From assembly GCA_905210085.1 (NCBI GenBank), contig CAJLVJ010000022.1:1-30070 (forward strand): 30,070 nucleotides of DNA, given 5' to 3'. The DNA comes from an uncultured Collinsella sp. (GTDB taxonomy: Bacteria > Actinomycetota > Coriobacteriia > Coriobacteriales > Coriobacteriaceae). The notes under the pieces were generated by a model. It ran no database searches and was not told the origin of the DNA. It was given only the letters and a program-made list of their open reading frames with translations. Both the position numbers and the translations under genes were made by a program. This document shows positions 15,244 to 22,764 of this stretch, in pieces; positions within the stretch are counted from its first letter, which is position 1, and the number at the start of each line of letters is the position of its first letter.

Positions 15244-17202
15244 ATGGCGATTCGGACGATAGGGCCGAGCGGACAATACGAGACTGGATTGGATGCTGCC
15301 GGTGCGGCGCTGCCCGAGCTGCTGGCGCCGGCGGGCGGGCTCGACCAGATGCTTGCGGCCATCGCCGCGGGTGCCGATGCCATCTATGCGGGGTTGGGCG
15401 GCTTTAACGCCCGCGTGAGCGCCCATGGCTTTACGGATGACGAGTTTGCGCGCGGTTGTGCCGTGGCGCATGCCCATGGCGTGCGTGTGTACGTGACGCT
15501 CAACGTGTTCGTGTTTGACGATGAGTTGTCCGACGCGGTGGCGCTGGGAGCTCATGCACTGGAGCTGGGCGCCGATGCTCTGATTGTCGCCGATGCCGGG
15601 CTGGCCTGCGCGCTGCGCGCGGTGATTCCCGGGGTCGAGATTCACCTGTCCACGCAGGCGGGCGTTCATAGCGAAGGCGCCGTGCGGCTTGCCGACGATG
15701 AGCTGGGGGTCGAGCGCGTGACGACGGCACGCGAGCTGACGGTCGACGAGATTGCGGCGCTATGTGCCACGGGCGTGCCCATCGAGGTATTCTGCCACGG
15801 TGCGATTTGCATCGGCTATTCGGGGGCGTGCGAGTTCTCGGCCCTGCGGCGTGGGCGCTCGGCGATGCGCGGCGACTGCACGCAGCCGTGCCGTCTGGCG
15901 TACGACCTGGTGGACGAGGCGGGGCAGAGCGTTGTCGCCGTCGAAGGGGATCGCCTGTTGTGCCCGCGCGACTATCTGGGTATTGCGCATCTGCCCGAGC
16001 TTGTAGATGCCGGCGTGGCGTCGCTCAAGATCGAGGGGCGCATGAAGAACCCCGATTACGTATTCAACGTGGTGCGGGTGTGGCGCCGGGCACTCGATAT
16101 GCTGTGCGACGGCGCGTGGGACCCCGGTGCCGTGGAAGAACTTGAGCGCGAGCTGGGAAGGTCGTTTAACCGTGGGTTTACCGATGCGTACCTGCGAGGG
16201 CGTTCAGGTGCCGAGCTGATGAGCTTTGAGCGCGCAATTAATCAGGGCGTGCGCGTGGGGCGTTTGGTCGCTGTGGGCCACGAAGAGGTGACCGTTGAGC
16301 TCGACGCCGCCGTGGCGGCGGGTGACACGCTCGAGATCCGGTTTTATCCGGGTGTCGACGCGCGTCCCGATGTGCCCAAGCGCTGGCCGCAGGTGCCCTG
16401 CCCGGTGGATGCCGCAGCGGGGAAGCGCGTCGTCGTGCATTGCAAGCGTAAGGTGGACACGGGCTGCGAGGTATACCTGATTCGCAGCGCCGGCGTGTTG
16501 GATCAGACGGCGGCGGTGTTGGAGCGCATGCGGGCCGAGGCGGATGCGATTGCGCCCGTTGCACGTGCCGTTGAGGTACTGCCCTTTGAGGACGTTGTGG
16601 TGGATGGCGGTGCGTCGACGGAGTTGGTGGAGTGCGCGGTTCCCGCTCGCATGGTTTTTGCTTGGCAGCTGATGGATGCCGACCCGCGCGGAGAGCTCGA
16701 TTTGTCCGACGCCGTTGTGGTGCTTGACGAGGTGTGCCGCGCGGGCGACACCGAGCGGACTCAGGCGCTTATGCAACGTGCCGGGCGCGTCGTCTGCCGC
16801 AACCTGGGACAGGTGGTGATCGCTCGCGAGCTGGGCGTGACGTTTGACGTGGCGGCGCCGGTGTTCTGCGCGAATCGGGCCACACTTACCTGGCTGCGCG
16901 GACTCGGTGCGGGGTGGGTATACTTGCCGGCCGAGTTGCTCGGCAATGATGCGGAGCGTATTGCCGAACTGGCCGCTGAACCCGGCGTCTTGGGTCCGGT
17001 CGACGCCGACCGTCCCGAGCTTATGGTGTGCGAGCACTGCCTGCTGACCGCCGAGGGCGTCTGCGCCACCGATTCGACGGGACAGGTCCGTTGCCGCGAC
17101 TGCTTGCGTCGTCGGCAAACACGATATCTGGTCGAGCGTGACGGTACACGTTTGCCAGTTGCCATTGACGCATGCGGCAGGACGAGGATTTTCCTGTCGT
17201 AG
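15244..17202 (+). CDS. U32 peptidase-family protein (TrhP/RlhA-like)
   Basis: The 652-residue protein starts with LPELLAPAGGLDQMLAAIAAGADAIY, typical of U32 proteins. The family signature spans E181-V-F-C184 to C189 and C196, followed by C212 and C216 in GDCTQPCR. Characterised U32 members such as TrhP and RlhA are RNA hydroxylation enzymes and related members hold iron-sulfur clusters through conserved cysteines; others were described as collagenases. The C-terminal part adds a cysteine-rich knuckle from C596 (CEHC ... CRDC) that could bind metal. ATG 15244 has AAGGAG seven bases upstream. Divergent from the PBP gene. Exact substrate is unknown. Confidence 0.85.
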   Translation: MAIRTIGPSGQYETGLDAAGAALPELLAPAGGLDQMLAAIAAGADAIYAGLGGFNARVSAHGFTDDEFARGCAVAHAHGVRVYVTLNVFVFDDELSDAVALGAHALELGADALIVADAGLACALRAVIPGVEIHLSTQAGVHSEGAVRLADDELGVERVTTARELTVDEIAALCATGVPIEVFCHGAICIGYSGACEFSALRRGRSAMRGDCTQPCRLAYDLVDEAGQSVVAVEGDRLLCPRDYLGIAHLPELVDAGVASLKIEGRMKNPDYVFNVVRVWRRALDMLCDGAWDPGAVEELERELGRSFNRGFTDAYLRGRSGAELMSFERAINQGVRVGRLVAVGHEEVTVELDAAVAAGDTLEIRFYPGVDARPDVPKRWPQVPCPVDAAAGKRVVVHCKRKVDTGCEVYLIRSAGVLDQTAAVLERMRAEADAIAPVARAVEVLPFEDVVVDGGASTELVECAVPARMVFAWQLMDADPRGELDLSDAVVVLDEVCRAGDTERTQALMQRAGRVVCRNLGQVVIARELGVTFDVAAPVFCANRATLTWLRGLGAGWVYLPAELLGNDAERIAELAAEPGVLGPVDADRPELMVCEHCLLTAEGVCATDSTGQVRCRDCLRRRQTRYLVERDGTRLPVAIDACGRTRIFLS

Positions 17203-17221
17203 GTGCCGCGTCGCGTCAGTT

Positions 17222-17230
17222 TGTTATCAT
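17222..17230 (+). promoter_or_regulatory. Extended -10 promoter element for tyrS
   Basis: TGTTATCAT fits the TGn-TATAAT extended -10 pattern with one mismatch-rich hexamer (TATCAT). No good -35 box stands upstream, which extended -10 promoters tolerate. Transcription would start near 17237 and give a leader of about 60 bases. Confidence 0.4.
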
Positions 17231-17250
17231 AAGAGAGTTTATGGACTTCC

Positions 17251-17277
17251 AGCACCGCCGTTTTCGGCGAGGGTGCT
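17251..17277 (+). other. Hairpin in the tyrS leader
   Basis: AGCACCGCCG (17251-17260) pairs with CGGC (17265-17268) and GGTGCT (17272-17277) around a TTTT loop with a three-base bulge. It ends eight bases before the strong AAAGGAGG ribosome binding site. It is too small to be a T-box. Confidence 0.45.
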
Positions 17278-17298
17278 ATAGCAAAAGGAGGATACCCA

Positions 17299-18510
17299 AT
17301 GCTGTCTGTTGACGAGCAAATGCGTATCATCACCTCGGGCGCCGCGCAGATCGTTCCCGAGGCCGACCTTCGCAAGAAGCTTGAGAAGGGCGAGCCCCTC
17401 AACATCAAGCTCGGCGTCGACCCCACCAGCCCCGACCTGCACCTGGGCCACGCCGTGCCGCTGCGCAAGATGCGTCAGTTCCAGGACCTGGGCCACAACG
17501 TCACCCTCATCATCGGCAACGGTACCGCGCTGATTGGCGATCCCTCGGGCAAGAACTCCACCCGTCCGCAGCTTTCGCAGGAGCAGATCGAGGCCAATGC
17601 CGAGACCTACGTGAGCCAGGCCATGAAGATCCTGGATCCCGAGAAGACCACCATCGTGCACAACGGTGACTGGATCCTTTCGATGGATCTGGCCGGTCTG
17701 CTGCAGGTGTGCTCCAAGTTCACCGTCGCCCGCATCCTTGAGCGCGACGACTTTACCAAGCGCTACCAGTCTCAGACGCCGATCGCCCTGCATGAGTTCC
17801 TGTATCCCGTGATGCAGGCCTTTGACTCCGTGCAGATCAAGGCCGACGTGGAGATGGGCGGCACCGATCAGCTCTTCAACCTGCTCGCCGGCCGTGAGCT
17901 CATGGAGAAGATGGGCATGGAGCCGCAGATCGCGCTCACCATGCCGCTGCTCGAGGGCACCGACGGCGTACGCAAGATGTCCAAGTCCTATGGCAACTAC
18001 ATCGGCCTGACCGACGCGCCCAAGGATATGTTCGGCAAGACCATGTCCATCCCCGACGAGATGATTGGCAAGTACTATCGTCTGGCCAGCTCGCTCACCC
18101 CGGCCGAGGTCGACAAGATCGACGCCGCCCTGGCCGACGGCTCTGCCGATCCCTATGAGCTCAAGCGCGCTCTGGGTCGCGACCTGTGCGACACCTACCA
18201 CGGCGCCGGTGCCGGCGACGAGGCTCAGGCCGAGTTCGACCGTGTGTTCAAGGAGGGCCAGCTTGCCGACTTCCCCGAGAAGCATGTCGAGCTGACCGTT
18301 AACGACGAGGGCCAGATCTACCTCGCCGGCTTGCTCAAGGACCTGGGTCTTTCGGCGAGCGCCGGCCAGGCTCGTCGCGATATCGACGGCGGCGGCGTCA
18401 AGATCAACGGCAAGGCCGTGGCTCCCAAGAGCTACAACATCGACCCCAGCGCCCTCAAGCTGGGCGACACCCTCTCCGTTGGCAAGCGCAAGGGCTTCAA
18501 GTTGGTTTAG
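17299..18510 (+). CDS. tyrS: Tyrosine--tRNA ligase
   Basis: The 403-residue class I synthetase charges tRNA-Tyr with tyrosine in the cytoplasm. The nucleotide-binding motifs are H48-L-G-H51 and K226-M-S-K-S230. A C-terminal S4 RNA-binding domain is visible from about residue 340 (LGLSASAGQARRDIDGGGV). The length and KMSKS-containing region place it in the TyrRS type with the longer catalytic core. ATG 17299 lies seven bases after AAAGGAGG. It appears to be a single-gene unit. Confidence 0.97.
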   Translation: MLSVDEQMRIITSGAAQIVPEADLRKKLEKGEPLNIKLGVDPTSPDLHLGHAVPLRKMRQFQDLGHNVTLIIGNGTALIGDPSGKNSTRPQLSQEQIEANAETYVSQAMKILDPEKTTIVHNGDWILSMDLAGLLQVCSKFTVARILERDDFTKRYQSQTPIALHEFLYPVMQAFDSVQIKADVEMGGTDQLFNLLAGRELMEKMGMEPQIALTMPLLEGTDGVRKMSKSYGNYIGLTDAPKDMFGKTMSIPDEMIGKYYRLASSLTPAEVDKIDAALADGSADPYELKRALGRDLCDTYHGAGAGDEAQAEFDRVFKEGQLADFPEKHVELTVNDEGQIYLAGLLKDLGLSASAGQARRDIDGGGVKINGKAVAPKSYNIDPSALKLGDTLSVGKRKGFKLV

Positions 18511-18537
18511 TTACGCGGTTTTACCAAACCGCGTAAC
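18510..18537 (+). repeat. Perfect 12-bp inverted repeat at the tyrS stop
   Basis: GTTACGCGGTTT (18510-18521) and AAACCGCGTAAC (18526-18537) pair perfectly around TACC. The arm includes the last base of the tyrS TAG. No T-run follows on either strand, so it is not a classical terminator. It may stabilise the 3' end of the message. Confidence 0.7.
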
Positions 18538-18550
18538 GACTCGACGCTGC

Positions 18551-18649
18551 GCGGGCCGCATTTGGACAATCTGACGTTCAACTTCAAGGGCGCGACCAGA
18601 AGGTCAGCGCCCTTTCGTTTCACGTCACCTTGTCTCAAATGCGGCCCGC
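18551..18649. repeat. Nested 99-base hairpin element after tyrS
   Basis: The outer arms GCGGGCCGCATTTGGACA (18551-18568) and TGTCTCAAATGCGGCCCGC (18631-18649) pair with one bulged base. Inside, TGACGT (18572-18577) pairs with ACGTCA (18622-18627). The core AAGGGCGC plus GACC (18586-18597) pairs with GGTC plus GCGCCCTT (18602-18614, one bulge) around AGAA. The core is followed by TTCGTTT and may serve as the tyrS terminator. The whole resembles a small non-coding palindromic element. The 386 bases between tyrS and adeC hold this, the repeat at 18687 and no gene. Confidence 0.7.
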
Positions 18650-18686
18650 TCGCTGTCGTTGCCAAAACATCGGCGCTTCCGTGGTT

Positions 18687-18735
18687 GGCACTTGGGGACG
18701 TTCCTTTTGTGCCGGCACTTTGGGACACTCCTTGT
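18687..18735 (+). repeat. Paired 27-bp repeat, copy A
   Basis: Two units start with GGCA at 18687 and 18714, exactly 27 bases apart. The first contains GGGGACGTTCCTTTT, the second TGGGACACTCCTT. The palindrome TGCCGGCA-like centre (TGCCGGCA at 18710-18717) lies between them. The copy at 21722 has the same layout. Confidence 0.8.
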
Positions 18736-18800
18736 CATTGGTGCAAAGTAGCCTGCCCCCATTGCGCCAAGCGGCGTGTGCCGTTAAGCGGAGAGGCGTA

Positions 18801-18828
18801 TTGTTGACCCATCGTTTGGGCATACAAT
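18801..18828 (+). promoter_or_regulatory. Candidate promoter for adeC
   Basis: TACAAT (18823-18828) is a strong -10 match. TTGTTG (18801-18806) lies 16 bases upstream as -35. The site stands about 70 bases before the adeC ATG and downstream of the repeat elements. Confidence 0.5.
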
Positions 18829-18896
18829 GGCTATTAGCTTGCTGCGGTGAAGGCCTGTCCGCTCCGCAGCTGTTTTCTACGGTTAAAGGAGTATGT

Positions 18897-20717
18897 ATGT
18901 CCGTTGAGGTCATGAGGTCTGTGATCGAGGCCGCCGAGGGCCGCGTGCCCGTCGACACGCTGTTTACCAATGCGCAGATTGTCGACGTGTATGGCCAGCG
19001 TGTGGCGTCCGGTAGCGTTGCCGTCAAGGACGGCGTAATCGTCGGCGTGCTCTACAATGGTCGCGACGATGTCGCTGGCACCTACGAGGCAACTGAGGTC
19101 ATCGACTGCCAGGGTCGCTATCTCGCTCCCGGTTTTATTGACGGGCATCTGCATATCGAGTCTTCGAACATCCGCCCTGCCGAGTATGCGCGCATGGCGG
19201 CGACGCGCGGTACTACCACCGCCATTGCCGACAGCCACGAGATTGCCAATGTTGCCGGTCTTGACGGCTTGCGCTTTATGATCGAGGACGGCCGCCGCGC
19301 ACCCATCTCCATCAAGTACATGATGCCTTCGTGCGTGCCCGCGCTGCCCGACGAGCAGGCCGGTGCCGTTATTTCGGCTGCCGATATGCAGGCGTTTTTT
19401 GCCGAGCATCCGGGCGATGTCTTTGGTCTGGGCGAAATGATGAACCTGCCGGGCGTCTTTATGGCCGACCCCGAGACCTGTGCTCGCATCGATGCTGCCA
19501 ACCAGACGCCGTCCAAGCAGGTTGACGGCCACGCGCCGCTCGTTGCCGGTAAGGACCTCAACGCCTATGCCGCAGCAGGTATTATCGCCGACCACGAGTC
19601 GACGATTCCCGAGGAGGCGCTCGACAAGCTGTCTCGCGGCATGTACGTGATGCTGCGCGAAGGCACGTGCAGCCATGACCTGGCCAACCTGTCTCCTATG
19701 CTGCTGGAGAATCCTGCCCGTGCCCGCCGCTGCTGCTTTGCGACCGACGACCGTGCTCCCTCCGATGCGCTTTCGACCGGTATGATTGACAATGCCTGCC
19801 GCGTGGCTATCGAGGCCGGTATTGACCCCGTGGTTGCCATCTCTATGGCGTCCCTGTCCACGGCCGAGGCGTTTGGCCTGGACCACGGCTGCCGCGACCC
19901 GCACGAGCTCCGCGGCGCAATCGCCCCGGGCAAACGCGCCGACCTGCTGTTGCTCGATGACTTGACGTTTGCCAAGGCTCCGCATCGCGTATATGCCGCT
20001 GGCGCGCTCGTGGCGCAGGACGGCACCTTTGTGGGCGAGATTGCACCCGAGATGGCCGAGGTTGCGGCCCTTGCCGATGAGCTGCGTGCTTCCGTTAAGC
20101 TGCCGAAGCTTTCGCTTGACGTGTTCGATTATGCCTTTAAGCCGGGCGAGGCGGTTATTGATGTGATCCCGGGCATGGCTATCACGGGCATGGTCCGTCC
20201 CGAGACTGACGAGGACTTGCGTCGCATTATGCTGATTGAGCGCCATGGCCGCGGCGTGTCGCTGCAGGCCGAGGGCGCCGATGGCGACGGCCCCGCTGGC
20301 CTGGGCCTGGTCGGCAAGCATATCGGTCGCGGCTGGGTGCGCGGTTTCACCATCACCGGTGGTGCCATTGCCTCCACGATCGGCCACGACTCGCACAACG
20401 TGTGCGTGGTGGGCGACAATGCGGCGGATATGATGGCTGCCGTTGAGGCCGTGGGCCAGGGCGGCCACGTGCTGGTGCGCAACGGCGAGGTCGTGGCGCG
20501 CATTCCGCTGGCGCTCGGTGGCCTTATGAGCGAGGGCACGGCCGAGGACGTTGCCGCGCAGCACGACGACTTTATGGTCAAGGCGCGCGCCATGGGTATT
20601 GAGCCGCCGCTCGACCCCATCATGGGCATTATCTTCCTGCCCTTGCCGGTCATCCCGACGCTCCGCATCCGCCCCGAGGGCATGTTCGACGTCACAACCT
20701 TCACCTACGCCGACTAG
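18897..20717 (+). CDS. adeC: Adenine deaminase
   Basis: The 606-residue enzyme hydrolyses adenine to hypoxanthine and ammonia in purine salvage. It belongs to the amidohydrolase superfamily. Metal-site motifs are visible as APGFIDGHLHIESS, TTTAIADSHEIANVAG, VDGHAPLV and ADHEST, all in AdeC order. The C-terminal IGHDSHNVCVVG and GGLMSEGTAED motifs are also typical. ATG 18897 has AAAGGAG five bases upstream. An open frame extends 89 codons further upstream but crosses the repeat and promoter region and lacks homology. The TAG stop merges into a repeat copy. Confidence 0.94.
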   Translation: MSVEVMRSVIEAAEGRVPVDTLFTNAQIVDVYGQRVASGSVAVKDGVIVGVLYNGRDDVAGTYEATEVIDCQGRYLAPGFIDGHLHIESSNIRPAEYARMAATRGTTTAIADSHEIANVAGLDGLRFMIEDGRRAPISIKYMMPSCVPALPDEQAGAVISAADMQAFFAEHPGDVFGLGEMMNLPGVFMADPETCARIDAANQTPSKQVDGHAPLVAGKDLNAYAAAGIIADHESTIPEEALDKLSRGMYVMLREGTCSHDLANLSPMLLENPARARRCCFATDDRAPSDALSTGMIDNACRVAIEAGIDPVVAISMASLSTAEAFGLDHGCRDPHELRGAIAPGKRADLLLLDDLTFAKAPHRVYAAGALVAQDGTFVGEIAPEMAEVAALADELRASVKLPKLSLDVFDYAFKPGEAVIDVIPGMAITGMVRPETDEDLRRIMLIERHGRGVSLQAEGADGDGPAGLGLVGKHIGRGWVRGFTITGGAIASTIGHDSHNVCVVGDNAADMMAAVEAVGQGGHVLVRNGEVVARIPLALGGLMSEGTAEDVAAQHDDFMVKARAMGIEPPLDPIMGIIFLPLPVIPTLRIRPEGMFDVTTFTYAD

Positions 20718-20767
20718 TCATCGGGGACGTTCTTAAACGACTAGTCATTGGGGACACTCTTTGGCGG
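20714..20767 (+). repeat. Paired 27-bp repeat, copy B, starting at the adeC stop
   Basis: Two units start with CTAGTCAT at 20714 and 20741, 27 bases apart. The first holds GGGGACGTTCTTAAACGA, the second GGGGACACTCTTTGG. The first TAG is the adeC stop codon. The same sequence recurs inverted at 21784-21839. Confidence 0.85.
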
Positions 20768-20856
20768 GCTGCCTGACGCCGCGACCGTAGGACCTCTGGC
20801 ATGTGTGAGCTATTTGCCAGGTCCTTGAAACGTTTACGCCCGCGGAGTCTTATTTG

Positions 20857-20918
20857 AGCTCCCTTTGGGTACGTTGGAATCGGATACACGTTCGATTCCA
20901 ACAAGCCCGAAGGGAGCT
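20857..20918 (+). promoter_or_regulatory. Leader hairpin covering the HAD gene ribosome binding site
   Basis: Outer arms AGCTCCCTT (20857-20865) and AAGGGAGCT (20910-20918) pair perfectly. Inner arms GTTGGAATCG (20873-20882) and CGATTCCAAC (20893-20902) also pair perfectly, with GGG/CCC between. The right outer arm contains AGGGAG, the ribosome binding site of the gene at 20924. A TTTT run follows the arm, so the structure could also attenuate transcription. Confidence 0.6.
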
Positions 20919-20923
20919 TTTCT

Positions 20924-21718
20924 ATGTTTAAACTGATTGCATCCGATATGGACGGCACACTGCTTGACGAAAACGGCCAGGTGCCTCCCGAGACCTACGA
21001 ATTGATTCTGGCGCTACACGAGCATGGCGTGCATTTCGCCGCATCGTCAGGTCGTCGCTACGATCGCCTGTGCGAGTTCTTTGCGCCCGTTCGCGACAAG
21101 ATGGACTTTGTCGCCGCTAACGGCGCCCAGGTCTACGCCGACGGTAAGATGGTGGACCGTGAGGTGTATTCCCACCTGGCGATTCGAAGGCTCGCCCAAG
21201 CCGTCAGGACGTTTCCCAATCTGCATCTTGCGCTCTTTGACCGAACCAAGTCCTTCCTGCTCGATGACGAGTGCAAGTTCGTGCGTGAGGTCGATAAGGA
21301 CCTTCCCAATGCCGAGCGCATCTGGGAGCTGCCCGATCCCAGCGTAAATATCATAAAAGCGAGTATCTTTTGCGACGACAGTGCGGTTATGGACAGCGCG
21401 TACGTGCTACAGCGCGAACTTGGTCAGCTCTTTACTTTTGCGCCTTCGGGCAACGCGTGGATCGATGCCATGCAGCCCGGCGTATCGAAGGCCTCGGGTA
21501 TTGCACAGCTCGCGGAGCATTATGGCATTGGGCGCGACGAGGTCATGGCGTTTGGCGACTCGATGAACGACTACGAGATCATTCGCTTTGTCGGCACGGG
21601 CTGCGCGATGGAAAACGCGCGCCCCGCGCTTAAAGCGGTGGCCGATCGCGTCGTAGGCTGCAACCGCGACCACGCCGTTCAGCATGAGCTCCGTCGCGTG
21701 CTGGAGAGTCTCGCTTAA
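20924..21718 (+). CDS. Cof-type HAD-IIB phosphatase
   Basis: The 264-residue protein is a haloacid dehalogenase-superfamily hydrolase, probably acting on a phosphorylated sugar or cofactor in the cytoplasm. Motif I is D8-M-D10-G-T-L-L, motif II lies in ASSGRRYDRL, the conserved lysine is in PGVSKASG, and motif IV is G211-D-S-M-N-D216. The cap lies between motifs II and III as in Cof enzymes. ATG 20924 has AGGGAG about seven bases upstream, inside a hairpin. Repeat copies B and C flank the gene. The substrate is unknown. Confidence 0.88.
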   Translation: MFKLIASDMDGTLLDENGQVPPETYELILALHEHGVHFAASSGRRYDRLCEFFAPVRDKMDFVAANGAQVYADGKMVDREVYSHLAIRRLAQAVRTFPNLHLALFDRTKSFLLDDECKFVREVDKDLPNAERIWELPDPSVNIIKASIFCDDSAVMDSAYVLQRELGQLFTFAPSGNAWIDAMQPGVSKASGIAQLAEHYGIGRDEVMAFGDSMNDYEIIRFVGTGCAMENARPALKAVADRVVGCNRDHAVQHELRRVLESLA

Positions 21719-21721
21719 TGC

Positions 21722-21770
21722 GGCAGATGGGGACGTTCCTTTTCTGCCGGCAGTGGGGGACAGTCCTTGC
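21722..21770 (+). repeat. Paired 27-bp repeat, copy C-left
   Basis: Units start with GGCAG at 21722 and 21749, again 27 bases apart. The first contains GGGGACGTTCCTTTT, the second GGGGACAGTCCTT. TGCCGGCA lies between them, as in copy A. It starts four bases after the HAD gene stop. Confidence 0.8.
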
Positions 21771-21783
21771 AGCTTTTTGCGAA

Positions 21784-21839
21784 GAGTGTCCCCAGTGACT
21801 AGTCGTTTAAGAACGTCCCCAGTGACTGGCCGATGACTA
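21784..21839 (-). repeat. Paired 27-bp repeat, copy C-right, ending at a stop codon
   Basis: Read on the minus strand it gives GGGGACGTTCTTAAACGA then GGGGACACTCTT with a 27-base period, nearly identical to copy B. It begins with the TAG stop of the minus-strand HAD gene, followed by TCATCGG, the same bases that follow the adeC stop. An extra CCAGTCA lies before the first unit. Confidence 0.85.
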
Positions 21840-22679
21840 GGCGAGGGCGGCCATGATGGTGCGGGCGACGCCGTCGTGGTCGTTGTCGTATTCGGTGATG
21901 GCGTCGGCGGCCTCACGGTCTTCGGGCTCGGCGTTGATCATGGCCATGCCATGGCCCGCTGCCTGCAGCATGGGGATGTCGTTGATGTTGTCGCCGAACG
22001 CCCAGGCGTCGGCGAGACGCTCGCCCAAGTGCTTGCATAGCCACGTGAGGGCCGTCCCCTTGGTGGCGCCCTCACCCATAACCTCGATATTCATGGCGTA
22101 AGAACGCGTGATCTCAATGCCTCCGAGCGTGTTGAGCGCCGCCGCGATGGCGTCGCGATCGGCCGGGTCGTGCCAGTACATGGCGATGCGTTCGAGCGTC
22201 TCGACCTCGTCGATCTTGCTGTCGATATCCATGTCGATCGGTGTTCGTGTGCGCTTGAGCGAAGCTGCGATGTGGGGGTCACCGCCGCAGAACTCATCCA
22301 GGCGCCCGTAAAGCGAGCGGGGGAGGAAGCACTGTCCATCCGCGAAGATATCGAAGGTCACATCGTGGCCGGCGGCAATGCGATGGATGCGGTGGGCAAT
22401 GCCACGGTCGAGCGGACGGCTCAAGATGCGCGTGGCGCACGAGGCGTCGGTGGGCACATTGTCGTCGAGCTGCCAGACGCTGGCGCCGTTGGCACAGACC
22501 GCGTAGTGCACGGCGGGATGGGCGAGAATGGGCTCAAAGATGCCCGACAGCGGACGCCCCGTGCAGGGAACAAACTCGATGCTACGATGTGCGAGCTCGT
22601 CGAGCATTGCCCAAGTGGCGTCGCTCATCTGCTTATCGCTCGTCAGCAGCGTTCCGTCCATATCGGAAAACACAATCAT
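21837..22679 (-). CDS. Cof-type HAD-IIB phosphatase, second copy
   Basis: The 280-residue product is another HAD-IIB hydrolase: motif I is D6-M-D8-G-T-L-L, motif II is in VPCTGRPLSG, the lysine is in GEGATKGTALTWL, and motif IV is GDNINDIPML. It is only distantly similar to the neighbour at 20924, so a recent duplication is not indicated. ATG 22679 has AAAGGG about eight bases upstream. It lies downstream of gltA beyond a terminator. Substrate unknown; sugar phosphates are typical for the family. Confidence 0.88.
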   Translation of the reverse strand: MIVFSDMDGTLLTSDKQMSDATWAMLDELAHRSIEFVPCTGRPLSGIFEPILAHPAVHYAVCANGASVWQLDDNVPTDASCATRILSRPLDRGIAHRIHRIAAGHDVTFDIFADGQCFLPRSLYGRLDEFCGGDPHIAASLKRTRTPIDMDIDSKIDEVETLERIAMYWHDPADRDAIAAALNTLGGIEITRSYAMNIEVMGEGATKGTALTWLCKHLGERLADAWAFGDNINDIPMLQAAGHGMAMINAEPEDREAADAITEYDNDHDGVARTIMAALA

Positions 22680-22702
22680 TTGATGCAGCCCTTTCTACTG
22701 GC

Positions 22703-22741
22703 AAAAAAGCGTGGCCAAGGGCTTGGGTCCCTGGCCACGCT
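22703..22741 (-). terminator. Terminator after citrate synthase
   Basis: TGGCCACGCT (22732-22741) and AGCGTGGCCA (22708-22717) pair perfectly, with inner GGG/CCC. Read on the minus strand the stem is followed by TTTTTT (22708-22703). It lies 24 bases beyond the gltA stop. Confidence 0.93.
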
Positions 22742-22764
22742 CAAGATCTATAACGGTCCGCGTC

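Noticed and set aside
17203..17298. T-box riboswitch before tyrS
   Set aside because: The 96-base gap is far too short, and no T-box sequence or terminator/antiterminator pair is visible; only a small hairpin is present.
18630..18896. 89-codon N-terminal extension of adenine deaminase
   Set aside because: It crosses the repeat and a likely promoter, has no deaminase similarity, and a good ribosome binding site precedes ATG 18897.
18834..20564. A 576-codon minus-strand frame opposite adeC
   Set aside because: Codon-bias shadow of adeC; no recognisable domain and no ribosome binding site logic.
20857..20920. tRNA-like fragment (TTCGATTCC) in the HAD leader
   Set aside because: The bases flanking the TTCGATT loop do not form a T-stem, and no acceptor or anticodon arm can be drawn.
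18687..21839. CRISPR array
   Set aside because: The GGGGAC repeats are paired at a fixed 27-base period with no unique spacers and no cas genes nearby.
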